Origin: Pelomonas sp. Root1217
GTDB lineage: Bacteria > Pseudomonadota > Gammaproteobacteria > Burkholderiales > Burkholderiaceae_C
DNA: 64,000 nucleotides
Direction: 5' to 3'
Assembly (NCBI RefSeq): GCF_001425705.1
Contig: NZ_LMDC01000001.1
Span: forward strand, 1,348,486-1,412,485
Of the stretch, positions 33,603 through 42,349 are shown piece after piece (the stretch's first letter is position 1; each line of letters starts with the position of its first letter). The translations under genes were made by a program, and so were the position numbers. The notes under the pieces are model-generated. The model ran no database searches. It had not been told where the DNA came from and saw only the letters and a program-made list of their open reading frames with translations.

Positions 33603-34325
33603 GTGTCCACGCTGCCCACTCCCGCCAAGAAGACCGCCCCGCTGCGCGTTGCGAAGCCGGCGCGCGTTGCGCGTTCGCTGCAAAAAGGCCAGCAGACCCG
33701 TGCTGCCATCCTCGAGGCGGCTCTCGGCCTGGCTTCGCACATGGGCCTGGAAGGCTTGTCCATTGGCGCGCTGGCCGACGTCACCGGCATGAGCAAGTCG
33801 GGCGTCTTTGCCCACTTCGGCTCGCGCGAGGAACTGCAAATCGCAGTCGTCACCGAGTATCACGCCAAGTTCGAGGAAGAAGTCTTCTTCACCGCCATCC
33901 GTGAACCGCGTGGCCTGCCGCGGCTGCGCGCGATGTTCGAGCGCTGGGTGCGGCGCGTGTCCGTCGAGGTCGACTCCGGCTGCATCTACATCAGCGGCGC
34001 CGTCGAATTCGACGACCGGCCCGGCCCGGTGCGTGATGCTCTCGTGGCCATGGTCAAGGCCTGGCATGCGGCGCTGCAAAAGGCCATCCAGCTCGCCATC
34101 AGCGAGGGCCATCTGAAAGCCGATGCCGATGTCGAGCAGATCTGTTTCGAGCTGCATGGCCTGATCCTGTCCCTGCATCACGACGCGCGCTTCATGCGCA
34201 TTCCCGGCGCGCTCGCGCGTGCCGGCATCGGTTTCGACCGAACCATCCTTTTCTACGCCACGCCGCTTGGCCTCGACATCGACGGCAGCCGCAAGCTTCC
34301 AAAGACCGGCGCCGCCAAGCGCTGA
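33603..34325 (+). CDS. TetR/AcrR-family transcriptional regulator of the beta-oxidation cluster
   Basis: A 240-residue repressor. The helix-turn-helix is at about 54-73 (SIGALADVTGMSKSGVFAHF), preceded by a basic, disordered N-terminus (MSTLPTPAKKTAPLR). The C-terminal ligand domain has the TetR_C form common in fatty-acid regulators (VDSGCIYISGAVEFDDRPGPVRD). Start is GTG 33603. It precedes the acyl-CoA dehydrogenase gene by 40 bases on the same strand, and the palindrome at 33557 suggests autoregulation. A plausible ligand is an acyl-CoA, in the manner of PsrA or FadR-type TetR proteins, which is inference. Confidence 0.88.
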   Translation: MSTLPTPAKKTAPLRVAKPARVARSLQKGQQTRAAILEAALGLASHMGLEGLSIGALADVTGMSKSGVFAHFGSREELQIAVVTEYHAKFEEEVFFTAIREPRGLPRLRAMFERWVRRVSVEVDSGCIYISGAVEFDDRPGPVRDALVAMVKAWHAALQKAIQLAISEGHLKADADVEQICFELHGLILSLHHDARFMRIPGALARAGIGFDRTILFYATPLGLDIDGSRKLPKTGAAKR

Positions 34326-34365
34326 ACCCCTTTCTTGACCCACTGACCGTTCCAGGAGTACCCCG

Positions 34366-36156
34366 ATGCCCCAGTACACCCCGCCCATGCGTGACATGCA
34401 GTTCGTCATGCACGAGCTGTTGAACGTCGTCGACGAACTGAAGATGCTGCCCGCGCATGCAGACATCGACGCCGACACGATCAACGCGGTGCTCGAGGAG
34501 GGTGGCAAGTTCGCCGCCGCAGTCATCGCCCCCATCAATCTCAGCGGCGACGCCGAGGGCTGTGTGCTCGACAAGACCACGCACGAGGTCAAGCCGCCCA
34601 AGGGCTTCAAGGAAGCCTACAAGCAGTATGTCGAAGGCGGCTGGCCGGCTTTGAGCTGCGACCCGCAGTTCGGCGGCCAGGGCCTGCCCCACCTGGTGAA
34701 CCAGTTCTTCTACGAGATGCTGAATTCGGCCAACCAGGCCTGGACGATGTACCCGGGCCTGAGTCACGGCGCCTATGAAGCCCTGCATGCCCACGGCACG
34801 CCCGAGCAGCAGGCCACCTACCTGCCCAAGCTGACCAGCGGCGAATGGACCGGCACCATGTGCCTGACCGAGCCGCACTGTGGCACCGACCTCGGCATGC
34901 TGCGCAGCAAGGCCGAGCCGCAGCCCGACGGCACGTACAAGATCACCGGCGCCAAGATCTTCATCTCTGCCGGCGAGCACGACATGGCGGAGAACATCAT
35001 CCACCTGGTGCTGGCCCGCTTGCCGGACGCGCCCGTGGGTTCCAAGGGCATCTCGCTGTTCATCGTGCCCAAGTTCAACGTCAATGCGGATGGCTCGCTG
35101 GGCAGCCGCAACGGCATCTTCTGCGCCGGCCTGGAGCACAAGATGGGCATCCATGGCAATGCCACCGCACAGCTCGTGCTGGAAGGCGCCAACGGCACCC
35201 TGGTGGGCCAGCCCAACAAGGGCCTGGCGGCCATGTTCGTGATGATGAACGCGGCACGCCTGGGTGTCGGCAACCAGTCCCTGGGCCTGACCGAAGTGGC
35301 CTATCAGAACGCCGTTGCCTACGCCAAGGACCGCATCCAGATGCGGGCGCTTTCCGGCCCCAAGGCCCCGGACAAGCCTGCCGACCCCATCATCGTGCAC
35401 CCCGACGTGCGCAAGATGCTGCTGACGGCCCGCGCCTTCGCCGAAGGCGGCCGCATGCTGCAGGGCTACACGGTGCTGCAACTGGACAAGGCGCTGAAGA
35501 GCGACGACGAGGAAGAGCGCAAGGACGCCGAGGCCGAGGTCGCGCTGCTGACGCCCATCATCAAGGCCTTCATCACCGACAACGGCTGGCTGGCCACCTC
35601 GCACTGCATGCAGGTGTTCGGCGGCCACGGCTTCATCCACGAGTGGGGCATGGAGCAGTACGTGCGCGATGCGCGCATCAACATGATCTACGAGGGCACC
35701 AACACCATCCAGTCGCTGGACCTGCTGGGCCGCAAGGTGCTGGGCAACAACGGTGCGACGCTCAAGAAGTTCGGCAGGAAGATCGCCGCCTTCATCGAGG
35801 AAGAGGGCACGAATGAAGCCATGCAGGAGTTCGTGAACCCGCTCGCCGACCTGGGCGACAAGGTCAACAAGCTCACGCAGGAGTTGGGCATGAAGGCCTT
35901 CGGCAACCCCGACGAGGTGGGTGCCGCGGCGGTGGACTATCTGCGCGTGGTCGGCCACATGACCTTCGCCTTCTTCTTCGCCCAGGCCGCCAAGATCGCT
36001 CTGGCCAAGAAGGACAGCGGAGACCCGTTCTACACGGCCAAGCTGGCCACGGCACGCTTCTACTTCGCCAAGCTGCTGCCCGAGACGGCGACGCTGATCC
36101 GCACCTGTCGTGCGGGCCTGGCGCCGCTGATGGAAATGGAAGAAGCGCTGTTCTGA
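34366..36156 (+). CDS. Acyl-CoA dehydrogenase, long form (FadE-like)
   Basis: First step of beta-oxidation: FAD-dependent formation of trans-2-enoyl-CoA from acyl-CoA. The 596-residue protein is the longer bacterial type with an additional C-terminal helical domain. Visible are the MCLTEPHCGTDLG flavin/substrate block, ITGAKIFISAGEHD, and the catalytic base Glu443 in MIYEGTNTIQSLDL. A strong AGGAG ribosome site precedes ATG 34366. It lies between the TetR regulator and other beta-oxidation genes; electron acceptor ETF genes are not in the window. Chain-length preference cannot be told. Confidence 0.93.
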   Translation: MPQYTPPMRDMQFVMHELLNVVDELKMLPAHADIDADTINAVLEEGGKFAAAVIAPINLSGDAEGCVLDKTTHEVKPPKGFKEAYKQYVEGGWPALSCDPQFGGQGLPHLVNQFFYEMLNSANQAWTMYPGLSHGAYEALHAHGTPEQQATYLPKLTSGEWTGTMCLTEPHCGTDLGMLRSKAEPQPDGTYKITGAKIFISAGEHDMAENIIHLVLARLPDAPVGSKGISLFIVPKFNVNADGSLGSRNGIFCAGLEHKMGIHGNATAQLVLEGANGTLVGQPNKGLAAMFVMMNAARLGVGNQSLGLTEVAYQNAVAYAKDRIQMRALSGPKAPDKPADPIIVHPDVRKMLLTARAFAEGGRMLQGYTVLQLDKALKSDDEEERKDAEAEVALLTPIIKAFITDNGWLATSHCMQVFGGHGFIHEWGMEQYVRDARINMIYEGTNTIQSLDLLGRKVLGNNGATLKKFGRKIAAFIEEEGTNEAMQEFVNPLADLGDKVNKLTQELGMKAFGNPDEVGAAAVDYLRVVGHMTFAFFFAQAAKIALAKKDSGDPFYTAKLATARFYFAKLLPETATLIRTCRAGLAPLMEMEEALF

Positions 36157-36185
36157 ACCGCTTGATGAACGACAAGGATGCCCCG

Positions 36186-36611
36186 ATGAAATTCCTGTTC
36201 GCTGCTGCCCTGCTGTTGCCCGCGTTTGCCTTCGCGCAGACTTCACCCGTGGGCCTGTGGAAGACCATTGACGACGACGGCAAAACCGCGAAGTCGCTGG
36301 TCCGCATCAGCGAACAGGGGGGCACCCTCGTGGCCAGCATCGATAAGCTGCTGGACCCGAGCGCCGAGCCCAACGCGAAATGCGACAAGTGCAAGGACGA
36401 CCGCAAGGACCAGCCCATCGTCGGCCTGCAGATCATCCGCGGCGTGAAGGCCGAAGGCGACGGCATCTGGGGCGGCGGCGAGATCCTCGATCCCAATAAC
36501 GGCAAGACCTACCGCACCCGCCTGAAGCCGATCGACGGCGGCAAGAAGCTGGAGATGCGCGGCTACATCGGGCCGTTCTATCGCAGCCAGGTGTGGCTGC
36601 GCGTGGAGTGA
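36186..36611 (+). CDS. DUF2147 periplasmic protein
   Basis: A 141-residue exported protein: signal peptide to about residue 18 (AFAQ), then a small beta-barrel-like DUF2147 domain with SPVGLWKTIDDDGKTAKSLVRI, a CDKCKDD motif near residue 62, and the family ending YRTRLKP..GGKKLEMRGYIG. DUF2147 proteins are common downstream of fatty-acid or PHA-related genes but have no proven function. Start ATG 36186 is preferred to upstream ATGs since the signal peptide begins there. It is inside the beta-oxidation cluster, 29 bases after the acyl-CoA dehydrogenase. Confidence 0.82.
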   Translation: MKFLFAAALLLPAFAFAQTSPVGLWKTIDDDGKTAKSLVRISEQGGTLVASIDKLLDPSAEPNAKCDKCKDDRKDQPIVGLQIIRGVKAEGDGIWGGGEILDPNNGKTYRTRLKPIDGGKKLEMRGYIGPFYRSQVWLRVE

Positions 36612-36617
36612 AGCAGC

Positions 36618-37478
36618 ATGGGTGAACTCGCTGGCCGCGCCTGGCAGGGCTTGACCACCAGCACGCCGGACGCGCGCTGGTTCTGGCATCGCCAGTTGAA
36701 GAAGCCGTTCTTCGGTCGCTTCATGAAACCCTGGCGCTGGCCGCAAGGCGTGCCGGCAGACGGCTGGGAGCGCCTGGCCATCCCGAGTGCGAGCCAGTCG
36801 ACGCTGGCTGCCGTGCTCAAGCGCACGCCCGTTGACAGGCCGCGCGGCGTCGTCGTCTGCGCCCACCCGATGGGCCTGGCCGCCAAGGGCTTCTGGCTGC
36901 GCAACGGCCATGCGGATGCGCTGCTGCAGGCGGGCTTCCATGTGCTCGCCTTCGACTACAACGGTTTCGGCGACAGCCCCTGCACCAATTTCGACTGGCC
37001 GGCCGACAGCCTGGCCGCCGGCCGGCAGGCGCGGCAACTGTTCCCTGGCCTGCCGGTGCATGCGCTGTGCGCATCCTTCGGCGCGATGAACACGTTGAAC
37101 GCGCTCGGTACGGCGGATTTCCCCTTCCAGCGCATCGTGGCCGAGGGCTGCGCCTCCAGCCTGCCGGCGTTCTGGAAGAGCTACCCCTTCGCCCATGCCG
37201 TGCTGCGCCTGAGCAGCGCCGTCGCGCCCGAGGGCGAGCGCCGATTGCGGCCCGAACTCGCCATCACGCGGCTGCCCGCCCACGTGCGGCTGCTTCTCGT
37301 GCACAGCAAGGGAGACGACTGGACGCCCACGAGTCACGGCGACCGCCTGGCCGCCGCGGTGCCCGCCGGTGCGCATGTCGAACGGCTGACGCTCGCCAGG
37401 GCAGAGCACACCCACGGCATGCGCGACGAGCGCGAGGTCTACTGGCCGGCGGTGCACGATTTTCTGACCGCGGCTTGA
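36618..37478 (+). CDS. Alpha/beta-hydrolase fold protein
   Basis: A 286-residue soluble hydrolase-fold protein. The nucleophile elbow is CASFG with Ser153, so the usual first Gly of GxSxG is Cys. Candidate acid and base are Asp233/Asp234 (KGDDWTP) and His264 or His266 (AEHTHGM). An oxyanion block reads CAHPMGLAAKG, and FDYNGFGDSP is typical of the fold. It may cleave an ester or thioester linked to the beta-oxidation cluster in which it sits (34 bases before the next gene), but the substrate is unknown. Confidence 0.8.
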   Translation: MGELAGRAWQGLTTSTPDARWFWHRQLKKPFFGRFMKPWRWPQGVPADGWERLAIPSASQSTLAAVLKRTPVDRPRGVVVCAHPMGLAAKGFWLRNGHADALLQAGFHVLAFDYNGFGDSPCTNFDWPADSLAAGRQARQLFPGLPVHALCASFGAMNTLNALGTADFPFQRIVAEGCASSLPAFWKSYPFAHAVLRLSSAVAPEGERRLRPELAITRLPAHVRLLLVHSKGDDWTPTSHGDRLAAAVPAGAHVERLTLARAEHTHGMRDEREVYWPAVHDFLTAA

Positions 37479-37512
37479 GCCGCAGTCCCACGTTCTTCAG
37501 ACAGGAGACCCC

Positions 37513-39912
37513 ATGAGTTCCAAGTTTCAAGTCCGCAAGGTCGCCGTCCTCGGCGCCGGCGTGATGGGCGCGCAGATCGCGGCCCACCTCGTCAACTGCA
37601 AGGTGCCGGTCGTGCTGTTCGACCTGCCCGCAAAAGAAGGTGCCAAGAACGGCATCGTCACCAAGGCCGTCGACGGCCTGAAGAAGCTCAAGCCCGCGCC
37701 TCTCGGCGACGCGTCGGAAGCCGCGCTGATCCAGCAGGCCAACTACGAAGAGCATCTGGAGCTGCTCAAGGGCTGCGACCTCATCATCGAGGCCATCGCC
37801 GAGCGCATGGACTGGAAGCTCGACCTGTACACCAAGATCGCGCCGTTCGTCGCTACGCATGCCATCGTCGCGTCCAACACCTCGGGCCTGAGCATCACCA
37901 AGCTCTCCGAAGTGCTGCCCGAAGAAATCAAGCCGCGCTTCTGCGGCATCCACTTCTTCAACCCGCCGCGCTACATGGCCCTGGTCGAGCTGATCAACAC
38001 GCCGACCACGCAGCCCGAGATCCTCGACCAGCTCGAAGCCTTCGTCACCACGTCGCTGGGCAAGAGCGTCGTGCGCGCCCACGACACGCCCAATTTCGTC
38101 GCCAACCGCGTCGGCATCGCCGGCATGATGGCCACGATGATCGAGGCCGAGAAGTTCGGCCTCTCCGTGGACGTCGTCGACGACCTGACCGGCAAGAAGC
38201 TGGGCCGCGCGTCGTCGGGCACCTTCCGCACCGCGGACGTCGTCGGCCTTGACACCATGGCCCATGTCGTCAAGACCATGCAGGACAACCTGAAGGACGA
38301 CCCGTTCTACAGCACCTACGCCACGCCCAAGGTGCTGGCAGGCCTGATCGAGAAGGGCGCGCTGGGCCAGAAGACCGGCGCCGGCTTCTACAAGAAGGTC
38401 GGCAAGGACATCCAGCGGCTGGACTTCGCCACCGGTGAATACGTCGCCGGCGGCAAGAAGGCCGACGAGATCGTCGCCCGCATGCTGAAGAAGGCCCCGG
38501 CCGACCGTCTCAAGCTGCTGCGTGAATCGACCAACCCGCAAGCCCAGTTCCTGTGGGCCATCCTCCGCGACAGCTTCCACTACGCCGCTGTGCACCTGGA
38601 CACCGTGGCCGACACGGCGCGCGAGATCGACTTCGCGATGCGCTGGGGCTTTGGCACCACGCAAGGCCCCTTCGAGCTGTGGCAGGCCGCCGGCTGGAAG
38701 CAGGTCGCCGAGTGGATCTCGGCCGACATCGCCGACGGCAAGACGCTGTCCAGCGCGCCGCTGCCCGCCTGGGTCACCGACGGCCCCGTGGCCGAAGCCG
38801 GTGGCGTGCACACGCCTGCGGGCTCGTGGAGCGCCGCTGAGGGCAAGTTCAAGCCGCGCAGCGAACTGCCGGTCTACAAGCGCCAAGCTTTCCGGGAAAG
38901 CCTGCTGGGCTGCGGCGCCGCCGACCCGTTGAAGTCGGGCACCGAGCTGTTCAAGAACGAGGAAGTGCGTGTCTGGACGCTGGACGGCAATGTCGTCATC
39001 GCCTCCATCACCGCCAAGCTGCACCTGATCAGCCCGGCCGTCACGGAAGGGCTGCTCAAGGCCGTCGAGATTGCCGAAGCTGACTACAAGGGCCTGGTGA
39101 TCTGGTCGCCGGACGACGTGTTCTCGGCCGGTGCCAACCTCGAGAGCCTGATGCCCGTCTTCATGAAAATGGGCAGCAAGGGCATCGCGCCGGAAGAGAA
39201 GAAGCTGCAGGACATGATGCTGCGCCTGCGCTACGCCAGCGTGCCGGTCGTCGCCGCCATGCGCGGCCTGGCCCTGGGCGGTGGCGCCGAACTGGCCGTG
39301 CACTGCGCACGCCGTGTCGCCCACGTCGAGAGCTATGTGGGCCTGGTCGAAGTCGGCGTGGGCCTGGTGCCCGGCGGTGGCGGCCTGACTTATATCGCCC
39401 GTCGCGCCGCCGAGATGGCCGCCGCTGGCAATGCCGGCGCCGACATCCTGGCCTTCCTGAAGGACGGCTTCCTGACCGCGGCCACGGCCAAGGTCGCGAC
39501 CTCGGCGCACGAAGCGAAGAAGAACGGCTTCCTGCTGGACAGCGACATCATCGTGCCGCACAAGGACGAGCTGCTGCACGTCGCGACGGCCACCGCCATC
39601 GGCATGGCCGAGGCCGGCTACCGCCCGCCGCACAAGGCGCTGTTCCCGGTCGCCGGCCGCAGCGGCATCGCGACGATCAAGGGCCAGGTCGCCAACATGC
39701 GCGACGGTGGCTTCGTCAGCGCCCACGACTACCACCTGGCCGCGGCGATTGCCGACGTGGTCTGCGGTGGCGAGGTCGAGGCGGGTTCCCTCGTCACCGA
39801 GGAGTACCTGATGGCGCTGGAGCGCAAGCACTTCTGCGCGCTGCTGGACAACCCCAAGACGCAGGAACGCATCATGGGCATGCTGCAGACCGGCAAGCCG
39901 GTTCGAAACTAA
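37513..39912 (+). CDS. 3-hydroxyacyl-CoA dehydrogenase / enoyl-CoA hydratase fusion (FadB/FadJ-like)
   Basis: A 799-residue bifunctional enzyme for the second and third beta-oxidation steps. The NAD-binding dehydrogenase comes first (VAVLGAGVMGAQIAAHL, residues about 10-26; catalytic His in CGIHFFNPPRYM near 148), the C-terminal part holds the crotonase fold (RGLALGGGAELAVHC near 585-600 and EVGVGLVPGGGG). This is the reverse of E. coli FadB, where hydratase is N-terminal, and matches a known group widespread in Burkholderiales and Pseudomonas. It lies upstream of the thiolase gene, as fadB-fadA pairs do. An AGGAGA site precedes the ATG. Confidence 0.93.
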   Translation: MSSKFQVRKVAVLGAGVMGAQIAAHLVNCKVPVVLFDLPAKEGAKNGIVTKAVDGLKKLKPAPLGDASEAALIQQANYEEHLELLKGCDLIIEAIAERMDWKLDLYTKIAPFVATHAIVASNTSGLSITKLSEVLPEEIKPRFCGIHFFNPPRYMALVELINTPTTQPEILDQLEAFVTTSLGKSVVRAHDTPNFVANRVGIAGMMATMIEAEKFGLSVDVVDDLTGKKLGRASSGTFRTADVVGLDTMAHVVKTMQDNLKDDPFYSTYATPKVLAGLIEKGALGQKTGAGFYKKVGKDIQRLDFATGEYVAGGKKADEIVARMLKKAPADRLKLLRESTNPQAQFLWAILRDSFHYAAVHLDTVADTAREIDFAMRWGFGTTQGPFELWQAAGWKQVAEWISADIADGKTLSSAPLPAWVTDGPVAEAGGVHTPAGSWSAAEGKFKPRSELPVYKRQAFRESLLGCGAADPLKSGTELFKNEEVRVWTLDGNVVIASITAKLHLISPAVTEGLLKAVEIAEADYKGLVIWSPDDVFSAGANLESLMPVFMKMGSKGIAPEEKKLQDMMLRLRYASVPVVAAMRGLALGGGAELAVHCARRVAHVESYVGLVEVGVGLVPGGGGLTYIARRAAEMAAAGNAGADILAFLKDGFLTAATAKVATSAHEAKKNGFLLDSDIIVPHKDELLHVATATAIGMAEAGYRPPHKALFPVAGRSGIATIKGQVANMRDGGFVSAHDYHLAAAIADVVCGGEVEAGSLVTEEYLMALERKHFCALLDNPKTQERIMGMLQTGKPVRN

Positions 39913-39921
39913 TGACATCGC

Positions 39922-39958
39922 GGGACAGACCGAAGCGCACAGCGCGTAGCTCTGTCCC
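39922..39958. other. Inverted repeat after the fadB-like gene
   Basis: Eight-base arms GGGACAGA (39922-39929) and TCTGTCCC (39951-39958) enclose 21 bases with further GCGC pairing. It sits ten bases after the fadB-like stop and has no T run, so it might act as an attenuator or mRNA 3'-end stabiliser between fadB-like and the thioesterase gene. Confidence 0.4.
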
Positions 39959-39977
39959 CGACTGACCAAGACTCGAA

Positions 39978-40469
39978 ATGAATAGGCTTCAACGCACCCT
40001 TGCCAAGCTGGACGGCCTGCCGTCCGCGCTGCGTGGGCCTGCGCGCAACTTCGCGCTGCGGCGTGCCGTGCCCTTCACCGGCACGGCGTCGCTGGATTTC
40101 GTGGCGCTCACGCCCGAGCGCAGCGAGATCCGCGTCGCCAACAAGCGCCCGGTGCAGAACCACATCAAGGGTGTGCACGCGGCCGCGATGTCGCTGCTGG
40201 CCGAGACGGCCACCGGCATGGTGGTGGGCATGAATGTGCGTGACGACTGCCTGCCGCTGTGCAAGTCGCTGCAGGTGAACTTCCGCAAGCGTGCGACCGG
40301 CGGACTCACCGCCAAGGCGCACCTCACGGACGCCCAACGCGCCAGCATGGCCAGCGACACCAAGGGTGAAGTGCGGGTCGCCGTGACCGTGACCGACGAA
40401 GCCGGCATCGAGCCGATCGAGTGTGAATTTGTCTGGGCCTGGGTGCCCAAAGAGAAGCCCCAGGCTTGA
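39978..40469 (+). CDS. DUF4442 hotdog-fold thioesterase-like protein
   Basis: A 163-residue protein of the DUF4442 branch of hotdog-fold thioesterases. Blocks seen are RAVPFTGTASLDFVALTPE, NHIKGVHAAAMSLLAE (typical helix of the fold) and NFRKRATGGLTAKAHL. Such proteins hydrolyse acyl-CoA or bind acyl groups. Placement between the fadB-like and thiolase genes suggests a role in releasing CoA or controlling acyl-CoA level. The thiolase gene begins 11 bases after its stop. Confidence 0.8.
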   Translation: MNRLQRTLAKLDGLPSALRGPARNFALRRAVPFTGTASLDFVALTPERSEIRVANKRPVQNHIKGVHAAAMSLLAETATGMVVGMNVRDDCLPLCKSLQVNFRKRATGGLTAKAHLTDAQRASMASDTKGEVRVAVTVTDEAGIEPIECEFVWAWVPKEKPQA

Positions 40470-40480
40470 AAGGAACAAAC

Positions 40481-41695
40481 ATGAGCAAGCAAGTCCAAGA
40501 CGCCTACATCGTCTCCGCCACCCGTCTGCCGATCGGCAAGAGCGGCCGTGGTTTCTACAAGAACACCCGCCCCGACGAGATGCTCGTCAAGGTCATGCAG
40601 GCCGTGCTGGCACAGGCCCCGGGCCTGGACCCGGCCGCCATTGAAGACGCCATCGTCGGCTGCTCCTTCCCCGAAGGCGAGCAAGGCATGAACATCGCCC
40701 GCGTCGCCTCGGTGCTGGCGGGCTTGGGCCCGACCATCGGTGGCGTGACGATCAACCGCTACTGCGCCTCCGGCATCACCGCCGTGCAGATGGCCGCCGA
40801 CCGCATCCGCGTTGGCGAGGCCGACGTGATGTTCGCCGGCGGCGTCGAATCGATGTCCATGATCCCCATGGGTGGCAACAAACCCAGCTTGAGCCCGCTG
40901 ATCTTCGAGAAGGACGAGAACATCGGCATCGCCTACGGCATGGGCCTGACGGCCGAGAAGGTTGCCGCGCAGTGGAAGATCAGCCGCGAAGCCCAGGACG
41001 AGTTCTCGGTGGAATCGCACCGCCGTGCGGTGGTTGCCATGGCTGCCGGCCACTTCGACGCCGAGATGACGCCTTTCGATGTCGTTGAGCGCACGCCCAA
41101 CCTCGCCGACGGCAGCATCAACACCAAGACCCGCACCGTCAAGCTCGACGAAGGCGCCCGCCCCGACACGTCGCTGGAAGGCCTGGCCAAACTCAAGCCC
41201 GTGTTCGCCGCCAAGGGCAGCGTCACCGCCGGCAACAGCTCGCAGACTTCCGACGGCTCGGGCGGCCTGCTGATCGTCAGCGAAGCGGCCCTGAAGCGCT
41301 TCAACCTGACGCCGCTGGCCCGCTTCGTCTCCTTCGCCGTGCGCGGCGTGCCGCCGGAAATCATGGGCATCGGTCCCATCGCCGCCATCCCCGTGGCGCT
41401 CAAGGCGGCCGGCATCACCGCCGCCGACCTGGACTGGATCGAACTGAACGAGGCCTTCGCGGCGCAGTCGCTGGCCGTGCTGAACGACCTCGACAGCAAG
41501 GGCATCGTGCTCGACCGCAGCAAGGTCAACCCGAACGGCGGCGCGATCGCGCTGGGTCACCCGCTGGGCGCTACCGGCGCCATTCGCGCGGCCTCGGTCA
41601 TCCATGGCCTGCGCCGCACCGGCGGCAAGTACGGCATGGTGACAATGTGCGTCGGCGCTGGCCAAGGCGCTGCTGGCATTTTCGAAAGGCTGTAA
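40481..41695 (+). CDS. Acetyl-CoA C-acyltransferase (thiolase, FadA-like)
   Basis: Last step of beta-oxidation: thiolytic cleavage of 3-ketoacyl-CoA to acetyl-CoA and shortened acyl-CoA. The 404-residue protein has nucleophile Cys95 (NRYCASG), the NEAFAAQ block, His in GGAIALGHPLGATG and the C-terminal Cys in TMCVGAGQG. Start ATG 40481 (MSKQVQD) follows a GAAAGGA ribosome site; the frame extends 15 bases upstream without reason. With the fadB-like gene it makes a complete beta-oxidation cycle in the cluster. Confidence 0.94.
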   Translation: MSKQVQDAYIVSATRLPIGKSGRGFYKNTRPDEMLVKVMQAVLAQAPGLDPAAIEDAIVGCSFPEGEQGMNIARVASVLAGLGPTIGGVTINRYCASGITAVQMAADRIRVGEADVMFAGGVESMSMIPMGGNKPSLSPLIFEKDENIGIAYGMGLTAEKVAAQWKISREAQDEFSVESHRRAVVAMAAGHFDAEMTPFDVVERTPNLADGSINTKTRTVKLDEGARPDTSLEGLAKLKPVFAAKGSVTAGNSSQTSDGSGGLLIVSEAALKRFNLTPLARFVSFAVRGVPPEIMGIGPIAAIPVALKAAGITAADLDWIELNEAFAAQSLAVLNDLDSKGIVLDRSKVNPNGGAIALGHPLGATGAIRAASVIHGLRRTGGKYGMVTMCVGAGQGAAGIFERL

Positions 41696-41698
41696 ACC

Positions 41699-42232
41699 AT
41701 GGATCGTCGCCGCGCGCTCAAGACCGCCACGGTATTGCTCGCGGCGACCCCGCTGGCGGCCTGCACGGGCAAGTTGAAGACCTTTGCAACGTGGAAGGAC
41801 GGTCAGCAGGCCGTGCTCGATCTGCTGTTCGCGCCCAAGGTCGTGCAGGACAACCCCTGGAACCTCAGCCAGGTCATGCAGCACTTGGCCCAGAGCATCG
41901 AGTTCTCGATGCAGGGCTTCCCGGCGCTCAAGGGCGCCTGGTTCCGCTCCTCCATCGGCTCGGCGGCCTTCGCCGTCTTCAACGCGCGCGGCACCATGAG
42001 CCACAGTCTGGACGAGCCCATCCCCGGCGCACCGGCACTGGATGCGTCGCAGGCGCTGAAGACTTCGGTGCAGCGCCTGCTGGATGCCATGGACGCCTTC
42101 GCGCAGTTCAACGGCACACTGCGGCCTCATTTCGCCTACGGTGAGCTGACCAAGCCGCAGTACGAGCGAGCCCATCTGATGCACCTGGCGAATCACTGGA
42201 CGCAGTTCCACGCCAAGACAGCCACCGCTTAA
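41699..42232 (+). CDS. DUF1569 (DinB-like) lipoprotein/exported protein
   Basis: A 177-residue protein with a basic, twin-arginine-like start (MDRRRALK) and hydrophobic stretch ending LAACTG, which could be a lipobox with Cys21. The rest resembles DUF1569 proteins of the DinB-like four-helix fold (NPWNLSQVMQHLAQSIEFSM, HLANHWTQF, with His residues that could bind metal). No activity is known. It begins three bases after the thiolase stop and so is probably co-transcribed. An 80-bp palindrome follows ten bases after its stop. Confidence 0.72.
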   Translation: MDRRRALKTATVLLAATPLAACTGKLKTFATWKDGQQAVLDLLFAPKVVQDNPWNLSQVMQHLAQSIEFSMQGFPALKGAWFRSSIGSAAFAVFNARGTMSHSLDEPIPGAPALDASQALKTSVQRLLDAMDAFAQFNGTLRPHFAYGELTKPQYERAHLMHLANHWTQFHAKTATA

Positions 42233-42242
42233 CGATTTTCCA

Positions 42243-42322
42243 ATGCAACCACAGAGGCACAGAGACACGGAGCAACTCCTCAGGAGCTTCTTCTCTGTGC
42301 CTCCGTGCCTCTGTGGTTGCAT
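42243..42322. repeat. 80-bp near-perfect palindrome
   Basis: Two 30-base arms (42243-42272 and 42293-42322), beginning ATGCAACCACAGAGGCAC on each strand, match at 27 of 30 positions. The 20-base centre itself contains CTCCT-C-AGGAG. Together it would form one long hairpin in RNA or a cruciform. The CCACAGAGGCACAGAG wording resembles a palindromic repeat I recall from many unrelated proteobacterial genomes, so it is probably a mobile or dispersed element. It ends 27 bases before the crotonase start codon and no T run follows. Confidence 0.85.
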
Positions 42323-42349
42323 CTGTATTTCCAAATCTGGAGACAACCG

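Noticed and set aside
37264-39969. 901-codon minus-strand frame opposite the fadB-like gene
   Set aside because: Antisense shadow of a clear multifunctional enzyme; His/Gln/Gly-rich with no recognisable motifs.
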